DNA from: Bos javanicus
Taxonomy: Eukaryota > Chordata > Mammalia > Artiodactyla > Bovidae
NCBI RefSeq assembly: GCF_032452875.1
Contig: NC_083885.1
Coordinates: 31,227,925-31,291,924 of the forward strand
Direction of reading: 5' to 3'
Length of the DNA: 64,000 nt
In this document: positions 21,496 to 32,860 of the stretch, one piece after another
Numbering within the stretch: the first letter of the stretch is position 1
How the letters are laid out: every line of letters begins with the position of its first letter
Notes under the pieces: generated by a model
The model's database searches: none
The model's input: only the letters and a program-made list of their open reading frames with translations
Told to the model about the DNA's origin: nothing
Made by a program: the position numbers and the translations under genes

Positions 21496-22557
21496 TTAAA
21501 AGTACATGTACAATCCTTGTGTAACAATTTGGTATAAGGAAAAGGAAGCCTAGCACTGAGGGATATGGTGGACCCAGGGCAGGTGACAACCACTGGGGAC
21601 AGATGTTTTGTTATATTGTAGGATTTGCAATCAAAAGGGGAAATGATGGAAAAATCCATACATATTCAGATATGGGGAAGTCATTCTGGCTTATACATGG
21701 TTTAACCTAAACTTTACTATCAGGAATGGCCTTTTTTGCAAACATGCATAGTTTATCTGCTTTGGCCATTGAGGAAGGGAATGCATTTGAAAGTCAAAAT
21801 GGAGTAGCTACAGTTCAGCCATTCAGTGTAAAACTAGATGGTCAACGTGAACATAATTTCAGACACATTCCTGTATAGCTAAAAACTTGAATTTTCTAAA
21901 CTATGTCATACTTGGGGACATCACCAGCCATTCTTAAGGTAGTATCTCCTGGCAGCTGCAATCTTAATGGTCTCAAGATCTCCTTTTGTAGCTATTAAAA
22001 TTTCTAGACAATAGAATTATTTTAGTTAAGATGTTAGAAAAAGGAGACGTGTGGAGGCCAATAGCTCCCATTAGTACCACGTCAGAAATTAAAACTTACT
22101 TAGGTAAAATTAGACAACTGACTACAGGTATCCACTAAAGTTCAAGGTCCAGACTTGGTTTCAGGCTTATTCTCCTGAATTCCTTAGGAAATGAGATCTA
22201 TTTTGTCTGCTAATGTTTGGGTTGTCACTAGTTTTACTTCTGACTGGGCCTGTGGCATCAAAACGATGGACTACAGGATTGAGATGTTAACCATACAAGA
22301 TGTTGAAATTCAGGAATATTTCCAACTCAGCGTCCATTCCCCAGAGGCAGGGCTACACCCAATGTCAGCAGGAATTAGCTAGAGCAGTTGTTGCCCTGTA
22401 ACCTGGAAAAATTTGAGGAAGGTTGAACAGTAGTGGGGATTGAAACGAACTACCCTTAAAACCAGGTTTTGCTGCCAAGTTTATGATTAACCTGTCTGTC
22501 CAAAATATTATTCTCCCTCTTGTCTAATACCTGTTCTCTTCAATAGTGAGAAGTATC
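21496..22557 (+). other. Outer ERV 3' interior, env-end-like
   Basis: No open frame carries a retroviral motif. The stretch 22362-22386 ('aatgtcagcaggaattagct') parallels 'cagttcagcaggaagtagcc' just upstream of the 3' LTR in the inner provirus (17098-17117), where it belongs to the end of env. By that analogy this is the decayed end of env and the 3' untranslated region of the outer provirus. Confidence 0.4.
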
Positions 22558-22575
22558 AAAAAAGGGAGGCAGGGA
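22558..22575 (+). other. Polypurine tract of the outer ERV
   Basis: aaaaaagggaggcaggga, all purine except one C, ends three bases before the tg that starts the 3' LTR. Confidence 0.68.
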
Positions 22576-22578
22576 TAT

Positions 22579-23488
22579 TGAAACAGAGCAGGACCCTGTG
22601 GGGTGCTCTTGGAGACAAATCCTTTTTGTGTCCCCCATTTCTTGTTTATAGGAGATAGGCTTCATTCAGCCTCTTGACCTCCCCTGAGTTCTAAAGGGCA
22701 GATTCAGACTGTTGCTAATCAGGGAAGAGAGGGAATGCTGGAAGAAAGGAATGACAAAGAGTGAACTATGAGGCAGAGTCCTGGTTCCTCCTCCTGAAAG
22801 AATATACGTAGCAGTATCTTTGAGTTCCTCTGTAGGCACTCACTCAGGCTCCCACCCAGGTGGAGGACAGTAACTTCAGGCTGAGCACAAGAGCCCTGAA
22901 GCACCATCCTGTTACCCCACCACCAACCAGGCAGAAGAAAGTCTGCACACAGTGAAAGATGATAAAGATTCTGCCCTCCTCCCCAAATAATTGTGCTGTG
23001 CTTGTGTTTTTTGCCCAGTTGTGTCCGACTCTTTGCAACCCCAATGACCGTAACCTGCCAGGCTCCTCTATCCGTAGGGATTCTCCAGGCAAAAGTAGGT
23101 TGCCATGCTCTCCTCCAGGGGATATTCCCAACAGAGGCATAGAACCCAGGTGTCCTCCGTTGCAGGCAGATTCTTTACAGTCTGAGCCACCAGAGGAACC
23201 CAAGAATCCTGGAGTGGGTAGTCTATCTCTTCTATAGGGAAACTTGACTCAGGAATCGAACTGGGGTCTCCCACTGCAGGAGGAGTCTTTTCCCTGTCCC
23301 TTCTCCCCTTTCCCCCTTTAAAAACTCTCATGGTCCACCAGAATCTTCAGAGCTGGTTCTTAGACATGAGTCCTCTTTCTCCCCAGGTTACTGGCCTCCT
23401 GAAGAAAGGAAAGTTTCCTTTCCCACAAACACTTGTCTCTCAAGTATTCACTTCTGAGCAGAGACAGGTGAACCTGAGTTTGGTAACA
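22579..23488 (+). mobile_element. 3' LTR of the outer ERV, split by a SINE
   Basis: Starts tgaaacagagcagg, ends gtttggtaaca, and is collinear with 13527-14127. About 295 bp of it is an inserted Bov-tA (22994-23288); without that the length is about 615 bp. The canonical aataaa of the 5' LTR is altered here (tgaagaaagg near 23400). Confidence 0.86.
22994..23288 (-). mobile_element. Bov-tA SINE with duplicated tRNA-like head
   Basis: Minus-strand Bov-A body ('gttgtgtccgactctttgca'), first head ('ctgagccaccagaggaaccc'), linker 'aagaatcctggagtgggtag', then a second head that is cut short near 'gtctcccactgcaggaggag'. It interrupts the outer 3' LTR. Confidence 0.86.
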
Positions 23489-24326
23489 TAAGTACATATG
23501 AAATTGAGTATAAGTTAAATATCTCAGAGCACTAATGCAAAGTTGGCCTTTTAAGAATAGATGATAGTGGAGAAACTGGGTAACATTTAGGAATGTGATT
23601 ATATTTGATCTACTCACACTATATACAAGAATAAATTTTATTTATTTTAAAAGTTTGAACAAAATATATATTTATGAATTTTTGATTTTTTTATATTGGA
23701 GTATATTTTATTTAGAATGTTGTGTTAAATTCAGGTGTACATCAAAGTGATTTATTTATACATATATCTGCTTTTTTCATTCTTTTCCCATAAGGCTATT
23801 ACAGAATACAGAGTAGAGTTCTCTGTACTACACAGTAGGTCCCTGTTGATTATTTTATATATAATAGTCTGTATATATTAATCCCAACCTCCTAATTTAT
23901 CCCGCTCCCCAAACTTTCCCCTTTGGTAACCATAAGTTTGTTTTCTAAGTCTATGAGTCTGGTTTCTGTTTGTGAAAAAGTAAGTTCATTTTAATTACTT
24001 TTTGTTCCACATATAAATGATATCATATGATATTTGTCTTTTTCTGTCTGATTTACTTCACTTAGTATGATAAATTCTACATCCACCCATGTTGCTACAA
24101 ATGACATTATTTCAGTCAGTTTTTATGTCTGAGTAATATTCCACTGCATATATGTGACACATCTTCTTTATCCATTCCTCTCAGTGGACATTTAGGTTGC
24201 TTCCATGTCTTGGTATTGTAAGTAGTGCTGCAATGAACACTGGGGTGCATGCATTTTTTAGAATCATGTTTTTCTTCAGATATATGCTCCGGAGTCAGAT
24301 TGCCAAATCATACTGCAGCTCTATTT

Positions 24327-24605
24327 TTAGTTTTCTAAGGGATCACCATACTGTTCTCCATAATGGCTGTTCCAGTTTACATCCCACCAACAGTGCAGGT
24401 GGGTTCCTATCTCTCTACACCTTCTCCAGCATTTATTGGTTGTAGACTTTTTAATGATGGCCTTTCTAATTGGTATGAGGTGATACCTCATTGTAGTTTT
24501 AATTTGTATTTCTCTATTCTGCCCATTGGTTTGATTGGGTTGTTTTTTGATATTGAGCAGCATGAACAGTTTGTATATTTTGGAGATTAATCCCTTGTGG
24601 GTCAC
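24327..24605 (-). pseudogene. L1 ORF2 C-terminal remnant
   Basis: 92 codons on the minus strand translate to the conserved C-terminal ORF2p region, recognisable from REIQIKTTMRYHLIPIRKA and the following C-W-W series (KCWRRCREIGTHLHCWW). It is truncated by stops on both sides. It is not a host gene. Confidence 0.78.
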
Positions 24606-25428
24606 TTTGAAGATATTTTCTCCAATTCTGTGGTTGTCTTTTCATTTTGTTTATGGTTTCCTTTGCTATGCAAATACATTTAAGTTTAATTATCTCCTGT
24701 TTGTTTATTTTTGGATTTATTCCCGTTTACTGCTTTGATTTATGTCAGTAAATAAATCAATTTTATTTATGTTTATTTATTTATGATTTATGTTTTCCTC
24801 TAAGAGTTTTATAGTATCTGATCGTACATTTAGGTCTTTAATTCGAGTTTATTTTGTGTATGGTGTTAGAGAATGTTCTAACTTCATTATTTTACATGTA
24901 GCTGTCCTGTTTTCCAGTCACCGCTTATTGAAAGGACTGTCTTTTTCCATTGTAAAGATTTGCTTCTGTTGTAGATTAATTGACCATAGATGTATGTGTT
25001 TATTTCTGGGCTTTCTGTCCTATTCTATTGGTCTATAAGTCTGTCTTTGTGCCAGTACCATACTGTTTTGATTACTGTAACTATATAGTTTATTCTGAAG
25101 TCAGGGAACCTGATTCCTCCAGCTCCATGGTGCTTTCTCAAGATTGCTTTGGCTATTTGGGGTCTTTTGTGTATCCATGCAAATTTTAAGATTTCTTATT
25201 CCAGATCAGTAAAAAATGCCATTGGTAATTTGATAGGGATAACACTGCATCTATAGATTATCTTGGTTAGTATAGTCATTGAAAGTACTGATTCTTCTAA
25301 TTCAAGAACATGATATATCATTCCATTTGATTGTGTGATCTTTATAAGACAGTAATGAAAGAAATCAATTTTATAGGAGTATAGATCTTTTGTCTTCTTA
25401 GGTAGGTTTATTTCAAGGTATTTTATTC

Positions 25429-26561
25429 ATTTTTTTCTTCAGAAAATGGTCAAGTTATTATACTGTTTGTTTGGCGGGATGTCAGTGCCTTTTAAACCCC
25501 TACTGCTGCTGCTGCTGAGTCACTTCAGTCGTGTCTGACTCTGTGTGACCCCATAGATGGCAGCCCACCAGGCTCCCCCGTTCCTGGGATTCTCCAGGCA
25601 AGAACAATGGAGTGGGCTGCCATTTCCTTCTCCAATGCATGAAAGTGAAAAGTGAAAGTGAAGTCACTCAGTTGTGTCCGACTCTTAGCGACCCCATGGA
25701 CTGCAGCCCACCAGGGTCCTCCATCCATGGGATTTTCCAGGCAAGAGTACTGGAGTGGGGTGCCATTGCCTTCTCTGTAAACCCCTACTATTCAAGTACA
25801 AATGATTATATTTATGAAGTATTTACAATTTCAGTCTTCATTTATATTTTAAAACATAATGGTTGTCTTGTTACAACTGTAAACAAAAAATCATGAAGTT
25901 CACAAAAGGGGAAGTCTCTGTTTCAGTAGGCTCTAACCGGCATCTTGCTTCCCATGGGATCCTCTAAAACCCACCTGGCCTCCACTGGGACAGATGTCTC
26001 TGAATTAAAGAAAAACTGGGTACCTCCTTTCCATGCCTGCCACTTGCAGTTTGACAGTGTATAGGCTTTCTGTCTTTCTATTTTATGTTTTGAAGATTGC
26101 TTTCAATCATTACCATTGTATTGAGTGGGAACACTGTTACACAAGGCAGTGCTTTTAACAATAACAATCTGAGGGTATCTGGACTACAATTTCCTAAACT
26201 CACACTTAAATATAGAATGTTTAACCTTTAAAACCAAAGCCCAGAAAAACAATACACACTGGAAAGAGGACTTTTACCTAAATAACACCGTTGAAGACTA
26301 TGAGGTCAGTGTTGACATCTGGATGTTACTAAATCGAGTGATACAGATAAAACTATTTTCTGTCCTCTGTTTTGCAGTAGGGACTCACTGGAAAAAAAAA
26401 CAAAATCTTTCTTTCACTCACACAGTAAGATAAAAGAGGAGTAGTTGCACACTGCATATATTTAGATCCTAGCTCTGTTCTGCTAGAAAGCTTTTGAGAG
26501 AGTTTCTAAATTCTCTTCTAGTGTTCAAGAACCTCTATTTAGGCAGCCATGTCTAGGGACT
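25429..26561 (-). mobile_element. Foreign insert in L1: candidate processed retrocopy
   Basis: 1,133 bp inserted in the antisense L1 and flanked by identical ggtattttattc (25417-25428 and 26562-26573). Just inside the left repeat is a short T-rich run (attttttt), which would be the poly(A) end if the insert lies on the minus strand. The body is not L1. It holds a later BOV-A2 (25505-25777), and without that it is about 850 bp of sequence I do not recognise. It has no open frame of note, so it could be a 3' UTR or non-coding RNA copy. A DNA-repair insertion is less likely because of the precise duplication. Confidence 0.55.
25505..25777 (-). mobile_element. BOV-A2 SINE, full dimer
   Basis: Minus-strand BOV-A2: (CTG)4 tail, both Bov-A units and linker 'catgaaagtgaaaagtgaaa'. 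Perfect 12-bp duplication taaacccctact at 25493-25504 and 25778-25789. Confidence 0.95.
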
Positions 26562-27183
26562 GGTATTTTATTCTTCTTGATGTGATGGTAAATGGAATTA
26601 TTGCCTTAATTTCTTTTTCTGATTTTTCATTGTTAGTATATAGAAATGCACCAGATGTATGTTTATTAATTTTTTATCCTGCAACTTTACTGAATTCATT
26701 GAGCTCTAGTAATTTTCTGATAGCATCATTAGGATTTTCTATATGTATAGAACCATATCATCTGCAAATAGTGATAGTTTTACTTCTTTTCCAATTTAGA
26801 TTCCTTTTATTTCTTATTCTTCTCTGATCACCATGGATAGGACTTTCAAACCTATGTTGACTTGAAGTGATGAGACTAAACACCATTGTCTTGATCCTGG
26901 TCAAGGAAACGCTTTCAGCTTTTCACCACTGAGTATGATGTTAGCTGTGGGTTTGTCATACATGGGCTTGCTATGTTATATTCCCTCTATATCCACTTTC
27001 TGGAAAATTTTTATCATAAATGGGTGTTGGATTTTGTAAAAAGCTTTTTCTGCATCTGTTGAAATGATCATATGGTATTTATTCTTTAATTTGTTAATAT
27101 AGTGTTTCACATTGATTGATTTGTGGATATTAAAAAATCCCTGAAATCCTAGATTGAATCCCAGTTGATTATAGTATATGATC

Positions 27184-27320
27184 CTTTTTTTAAATTGTAT
27201 TTTTATTTTGGAGTAGAGGTGATTAACAATGTTGTGGTAGTTTCAGGTGTAAAGCAAAGTAATTGTTAAACATATATCTATTGATTCTCAGATTCTTTTT
27301 GTATCATCTCAAAAAGTCTC
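27184..27320 (-). mobile_element. Short L1 3' end, antisense
   Basis: A T-run followed by 'ttaacaatgttgtggtagtt' and 'tcaggtgtaaagcaaagt', the terminal L1 3' UTR in antisense. It abuts the internal RT region of the previous L1, so it is a separate insertion. Confidence 0.6.
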
Positions 27321-28825
27321 TGCATACTGCATCTTATGTGGAAAGAGAAACAGTACAGAGTTGAGAAACTGGGTTAAGACCTTAACTAGAAGATCATAAA
27401 CATCACCATGAAGGATAGTCAGATGTGACTGGATGTGTTTGATACACAAGAAAAAAAATGATTCTGTTTAACTGTGCCAGTATCTAGCAAGGGATACACA
27501 ACTTGACTGTAATCCCTGGGAGCACTAAACCACAAACTGAGGAATAATCTACAAGATAAGGGGTGTGTATTTTTCAAAGTGTCAGTTACGTGAAAAATGA
27601 AGTTAATGCTGAATCAATTTCAATATAAATAAAGGCTAAAGACAGGAGCAACTCCTGGTGAAGCATGGCCCTAAATTAGAACCTATATTAAAGACGCAAT
27701 GCTACAATAAAATATTATTGGAGAAGTGCATATCTAATAAACAAGTAGAAAGAACATAGATTATCATACCTATATTGAGCTTAAAAGTCTGATACACCCT
27801 CTGAACTGGATACATTAGGTGAAGTTGATGTAATGGGTAATACTACGGCAAAAAAATGGGAACATGACTCCTTTTAATTGCTTTTCAGGAACCATGCTTA
27901 ATGTGCTTTATACCTATTATTCTGGATAATCTTAATGATTGAGTTGAGATATAGACATTAAGGGCAATTGATGCTCAGGAAAGAGAAATAAGTTATCCAG
28001 TACCCAAGGTTCTTTGAAAGACATGTTGCTTTAGATACATAATTTTTAGTTTCTAGGTTTAAACTGATGGCTATGTTTCTGCTAATGGTCAAAAATTTTA
28101 AACCCAGTATTTTAAGTGGTATAGATCTCTTTTAGAAAACTGGTCCACAGCTTTATATTCAGCTCACTTGTAACTACTTTTATAATGTTGTTTTTGCTGA
28201 AATGTATGTCACTGTACAGAGAAAAATACTGTTCTATATAAATGTGTACTTACACATCAGGAATTCTCTTGGATCCTTAATAAAAAGACATGGTTGAGAA
28301 AACCAAGACATAAATAATTATGTAGAACAAAGATTAATAGTTTACAGTTCTGATAGAGATCTATATATGTTTTAAATATGAATGAAGTATATACATCTTT
28401 ATCTCAATAGAAAAGTAACTCCTCTACCACATTTAGAAAATTGAAAACATAGGTTCAATTCCCAATAGAATATCTAATTTGAAGAATAAAATAATTCCCA
28501 TTTTTTTTAATATAACTGAGTGTTTTTAGTTATGAAGTTACTTCTTTTGACTTTGCTGTCAACCTCTAGGTGAAATGTTTCAAAAGTTTGCATAGTGAGT
28601 TTTCTCATTAAAATGCAAATCAGTTTCCTTAGTGACAAATATTAAATTAAAATCCTAATATAAAATGGAGACATGCCTTAATGGCTGCAAATTTAAATCC
28701 AATCCTATGTTAAGAACTGAGTTACAGAGTTCTATCAGAAGTAGAATAAAGTTTGGAGAGTGGTTTCTCACATTATTTCTCTCCTGGTATAGTGATGTTA
28801 ACTCTTCAAGGCAGTATTTTTTAAA
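27321..28825. other. Mostly unique DNA, no gene seen
   Basis: AT-rich. Apart from a probable MIR (27880-28025) nothing is recognised. Short open frames carry no domain. Confidence 0.45.
27880..28025 (-). mobile_element. Probable MIR fragment
   Basis: Plus-strand order 'gctttatacctattattctg', 'gatgctcaggaaagagaaat', 'aagttatccagtacccaagg' is that of an antisense MIR core, heavily decayed. Confidence 0.42.
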
Positions 28826-29137
28826 AATTAATTATTTTTGGCTATGCTGGATCTTTGTTGCTGCATGGGCTTTTTTCTAGTTGCAGAGAGCAGGTGTTAC
28901 TCTCTAACTGCTGTGTGCGGGCTTCTTGTGGTGGCTTCTCTTGTCGCTGAGCACAGGCTCTAGGGTGCTCTGGATTCAGTACTTCTGGCTCCTGAGCTCT
29001 AGAGCAGAGACTCAATGGTTGGGTGCAAGGGCTTAGCTGCTCCAAAGCATGTGGGATCTTCCCCAACCAGGGATGGAACCTGCGTCTCCTTACATGGGCA
29101 GGCAGATTCTTTATCACTTGAGTCACCAGCAAAGCCC
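28826..29137 (-). mobile_element. CHR-2 SINE, near full length
   Basis: Minus-strand CHR-2 of about 310 bp: 'ggctatgctggatctttgtt', 'gggcttcttgtggtggcttc', 'catgtgggatcttccccaac', and the tRNA-like head ending 'gtcaccagcaaagccc'. Confidence 0.82.
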
Positions 29138-29703
29138 AAAGAATTTTTTTTTTTTTTCCAAAGAGGTATTCCTAACAAGGAACAAATTTTTATTAATAAA
29201 TAATTAGCTATTGAAGTAGCTAATTTTATTTGAAATTGTATGTATTTGTTTATAACTTTGACAAAGAACATCAAATAATTTGGCACTGAAATATCATTTT
29301 GCTGTGATTAAAAGGAATCTGAGAGTTTGAATAAGGGTAGGGTCAAGAATAATAATAATAATTTGACTATGATATCTTATTTCTGAATGTTTTGACATAT
29401 TTTTAGTGTTTTTTAAAAGTTCAATAAATAAATACAGTATGGTATTCTGGATTTGATCCTGGAATGGAAAATGATACTAGTGGATAACCAGTGAATACAT
29501 ATGAAGTCTGGGAAGTAGTTTATGATAATGTGCTGATGTTGTACCAGCTAGGATTCTTGTGATTGAAAGTATCTGAGGCTCAACTTAGTGTACAAGGAAA
29601 ATGAAACAATCATGAATTCTTCTCAATTTAGACTTGGTATGGTACAAACATCTTTTTCTCTACCCTGCTTCTCTCTCTCTCTCTCTCTCCTCTCTGGATT
29701 CCT
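29138..29703. other. Unique DNA with small simple repeats
   Basis: It holds a T13 run at about 29145-29157, (AAT)5 at 29347-29362 and (CT)n at 29669-29690. No gene is supported. Confidence 0.5.
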
Positions 29704-29979
29704 CTGCTGCTGCTGCTGCTGCTGCTAAGTCACTTCAGTCATGTCCAACTCTGTGTGACCCCATAGACAGCAGCCCACCAGGCTCCCCCGTCCCTGGGAT
29801 TCTCCAGGCAAGAACACTGGAGTGGGTTGCCATTTCCTTCTCCAATGCATGAAAATGAAAATTGAAAGTGAAGTTGCTTAGTCGTGTCTGACTCTTCACG
29901 ACCCCATGGACTGCAGCCTACCAGATTCCTCCGTCCATGGGATTTTCCAGGCAAGACTACTGGACTGGGGTGTGTTGCT
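29704..29979 (-). mobile_element. BOV-A2 SINE, full dimer
   Basis: Minus-strand BOV-A2 with a (CTG)7 tail at 29704-29726, both units and the linker. The right end is degenerate ('ggggtgtgttgctc'). I found no clear target duplication. Confidence 0.9.
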
Positions 29980-30677
29980 CTAATTTTCACACCCTAAAAG
30001 AAAACCTGTGCACTTCACTAAGATGGCCATTGTTAACCCCAACTAGTTATCTATTTAATATAGATATGTTGAAGTGGAGGAAATATATACTTCCTGTCTT
30101 CAATATCTATGTATTAAAACTGCTAAAGTACTAAAGTCTATTTTAGTTATTTATTTATGCCTGAAATGATTACTAACCTGTTCATTTTGATCATCCAAAC
30201 TAATGTGATCCAACCAGAACCAGGCAACTACAGGGAAAATAAATTGTCTTAGGAAATAATCTGTGCAATCATGTCATCAACATGTAGGGTATCTTTTGTG
30301 CCATGATCCCATAGCATCCTGTATATTCCTCAAATTACTCTAATTCATCCCAAGTCTGCATTCCTTATAAGATCTCTTTGGGCAACATGAGTTATGAAAT
30401 AATGCCTTACTCATCTTTATCCAATGTTTGTAACTACAAAATATTTGATGAATGGAGATAGAAAATAAATGTCTGGCTCAAGTAAGACAAATGGTTGGAG
30501 TTAGCATGAAATATGTTTATATTCATTTTTGCTTTTTAGCATTTAAGCAAAATTATTTTTATAATGTAGGCATTAGATTTTAGTCCATGCCTGTGTTTGT
30601 TTATCTGAGTTATAAGTGACATCTAATCTTATGTTAGCATCACTACAAACAAAGCTAATGGAGGTGATGGAATTCCA

Positions 30678-31379
30678 GTGGAGCTATTTCAAATCTTGAT
30701 AGATGATGCTGTGAAAGTGCTGCACTCAATATGCCAGCAAATTTGGAAAACTCAGCAGTGGCCACAGGACTGGAAAAGGTCAGTTTTCGTTTCAATTCCA
30801 AAGAAAGGCAATGCCAGAGAAGGCTCGAACTACCACACAATTGCACTCATCTCACATGCTAGTAAAGTAATGCTCAAAATTCTCCAAGCCAGGCTTCAGC
30901 AGTATGTGAACCGTGAACTTCCTGATGTTCAAGCTGGTTTTAGAAAAGGCAGAGGAACCAGAGATCAAATTGCCGACATCCACTGGATCATAGAAAAAGC
31001 AAGAGAGTTCCAGAAAAGCATCAATTTCTGTTTTATTGACTATGCCAAAGCCTTTGACTGTGTGGATCACTATAAACTGTTGAAAATTCTGAAAGAGATG
31101 GGCATACCAGACCACCTGACTTGCCTCTTGAGAAACCTGTATGCAGGTCAGAAAGCAACAGTTAGAACTGGACATGGAATAACAGACTGGTTCCAAATAG
31201 GAAAAGGAGTACGTCAAGGCTATATATTGTCACCCTGCTTATTTAACTTATATGCAGAGTACATCATGAGAAACGCTGGGCTGGAAGAAGCACCAGCTGG
31301 AATCAAGATTGCCAGGAGAAATATCAATAACCTCAGATATGCAGATGACACCACCCATATGGCAGAAAGTGAAGCGTAA
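30678..31379 (+). pseudogene. BovB reverse transcriptase fragment, 233 codons
   Basis: The longest protein-like frame in the window. It is the reverse-transcriptase domain of the BovB (RTE) polyprotein, which copies BovB RNA at a nicked target site. Visible motifs: fingers region VFVSIPKKGNAREGSNY at residues 36-52 and ARLQQYVNRELPDVQAGFRK at 71-90; motif A FIDYAKAFDCVD at 119-130 with aspartates D121 and D127; motif B GVRQGYILSPCLFNLY at 177-192; motif C YADD at 221-224 with both catalytic aspartates. The endonuclease domain is missing through 5' truncation, and the first ATG is internal, not a native start. A single TAA at 31377-31379 ends it, with the same frame continuing behind. Pseudogene by truncation and stop, despite intact catalytic residues. 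Confidence 0.92.
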
Positions 31380-31394
31380 TTAAAAAGCCTCTTA

Positions 31395-31607
31395 ATGAAG
31401 GTGAAAGAGGAGAGTGAAAAAGTTGGCTTAAAGCTCAACATTCAGAAAACTAAGATCATGGCATCTGGTCCCATCACTTCATGGGAAATAGATGGGGAAA
31501 CAGTGGAAACAGTAGCAGACTTTATTTTCCTGGGCTCCAAAATCGTTGCAGATCATGACTGCAGCCATGAAATTAAAAGACGCTTACTCCTTGGAAGGAA
31601 AATGTGA
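31395..31607 (+). pseudogene. BovB protein C-terminal continuation
   Basis: In the same frame as the reverse transcriptase, 15 bp beyond its TAA. It carries the region after motif C, including VGLKLNIQKTKIMASGP and FLGSKIVADHDCSHEIKRR, the segment that in BovB follows YADD. It ends through a frameshift near 31600; the homologous reading goes on in another frame to about 32000. Only a point stop separates it from the previous entry. Confidence 0.8.
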
Positions 31608-32530
31608 CCAACCTAGGTAGCATATTAAAAAGCAGAGATATTACTTTGCCAACAAAGGTCCACCTAGTCAAGGCTATGGTTTTTCCAGTGGTCATGTATG
31701 GATGTGAGAGTTGGACTGTGAAGAAAGCTGAGTGCTGAAGAATTGATGCTTTTGAACTGTGGTGTTAGGGAAGACTCTTGAGAGTCCCTTGGACTGCAAG
31801 GAGATCCAACCAGTCCATCCTAAAGGAGATCAGTCCTGGGTATTCATTGGAAGGACTGATGCTGAAGCTGAAACTCCAGTACTTTGGCCATCTCATGAGA
31901 AGAGTTGACTCATTGGAAAGGACTCTGATGCTGGGAGGGATTGGGGGCAGGAGGAGAAGGGGATGACAGAGGATGAGATGGCTGGATGGCATCACCAACT
32001 CGATGGACATGAGTTTGAGTGAACTCTGGGAGTTGGTGATGGACAGGGAGGCCTGGTGTGCTGCAATTCATGGGGTCGCGAAGAGTCGGACACGACTGAG
32101 CGACTGAACTGAATCTTATGTTAGTTTCAGGTGTATAGTATAATGTTTGGCTATATATGTATATATTGTAAAATGATTGTCATAATAAGTCTAGTTAACT
32201 TCTGTCATTACACATAGTAACAATTCTATTCTTGTGGTAAGATCTTTTAAGATTTACTCTCTTAGCACCTTTCAAATATACAATATAGTGTTAATAACTG
32301 TGGTCACTAGGTTGTAACTTAAATCCCATGTCTTATTTAAGTTATAAAGATGCTCATTTTTAATATAGCTCTTAGATGCTATCTCTTCCTATCTTCTTAA
32401 AAATGATTTCCAAGCTAGGAAGCAAATATAAGACCTAAAGTGATTGAACTCTCTTGAGTTTCTATAGGTAGCACCAGAGGAACACTGACTTTTTTACTCC
32501 TTTCTGTTTCACATGTGTGTGCGCTCATGT

Positions 32531-32531
<1 letters not shown>

Positions 32532-32561
<30 letters not shown>
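32532..32561. repeat. (CA)n microsatellite
   Basis: Fifteen or so uninterrupted CA units, preceded by a short tgtgtgtgcg segment. Confidence 0.95.
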
Positions 32562-32563
<2 letters not shown>

Positions 32564-32860
32564 CTTTGTCTCTCTCACAAATCAGTATTTTGCCTGTTAC
32601 TGATCTGGTCCCAGGAGAGTCACTGATTGATGGATTGACATGGCTGTTTGGATATTTGTCTCCTTGCTTTGTGCTTAGCCCTATCATATTTTAAGTTTTT
32701 TCAAGAGTACGTAACCTTTATCTTTGTTACCATTTCCTTCTCCTAAACCATCATTTTTCTCCATGCCTTCCTTTTCAAAATGAATCTAGATTCTGTCCCG
32801 AAGTTCTTAATTCTTAACACAAATTTCTTTAAATTAAGTTTGGCAAATAATACTGGGAGT

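Larger units (their letters stand above)
13527..23488 (+). mobile_element. Old class I ERV provirus containing later insertions
   Basis: Two LTRs of one family in the same orientation bound this block. Both start tgaaac and end ggtaaca. The four bases before the left LTR (taag, 13523-13526) are repeated right after the right LTR (23489-23492), as expected for the 4-bp duplication made by gammaretrovirus-like integrases. A polypurine tract precedes the right LTR. The interior has no gag, pol or env frame that I can recognise. It is decayed, probably deleted, and interrupted by an antisense LTR, a second provirus, two BovB copies and Bov-tA SINEs. The repeated termini and duplication are seen directly; class I assignment rests on the 4-bp duplication and the 3' region and is inference. 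Confidence 0.78.
23683..27183 (-). mobile_element. L1 LINE, antisense, interrupted
   Basis: A long antisense L1. The left part (23683-25428) holds the 3' UTR ('aattcaggtgtacatcaaag', 'actacacagtaggtccctgt') and the C-terminal half of ORF2. The right part (26562-27183) holds the ORF2 reverse-transcriptase region in antisense ('cctgcaactttactgaattc', 'tcatctgcaaatagtgatag', 'gtttgtcatacatgggctt'). The two parts are contiguous in L1 and are separated by a foreign insert with 12-bp direct repeats. Many stops make it a fossil. Confidence 0.87.
30638..32111 (+). mobile_element. BovB LINE, 5' truncated, 13-bp target duplication
   Basis: 1.47 kb of BovB from just before the reverse transcriptase to the 3' tail 'gagcgactgaactg'. 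The 13-mer aatcttatgttag occurs at 30625-30637 and again at 32112-32124, a perfect target duplication, so both ends of the insertion are fixed. BovB is an RTE-clade element known to have entered ruminants by horizontal transfer. Its 3' end is shared with the Bov-A SINEs found throughout this window, which use its machinery. Confidence 0.95.
30530..32345 (-). mobile_element. Old L1 3' UTR, antisense, split by BovB
   Basis: Left piece 'atctgagttataagtgacat' (to 30637) and right piece 'ttagtttcaggtgtatagta', 'aataagtctagttaactt', 'ctctcttagcacctttcaaa' (from 32112) read as one antisense L1 3' UTR. The BovB at 30638-32111 interrupts it. Confidence 0.55.

Noticed and set aside
19236..22557. Search for gag/pol frames of the outer provirus
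   Set aside because: No zinc-knuckle, protease, YxDD or integrase signature was found in any frame. The region is either fully decayed or lost.
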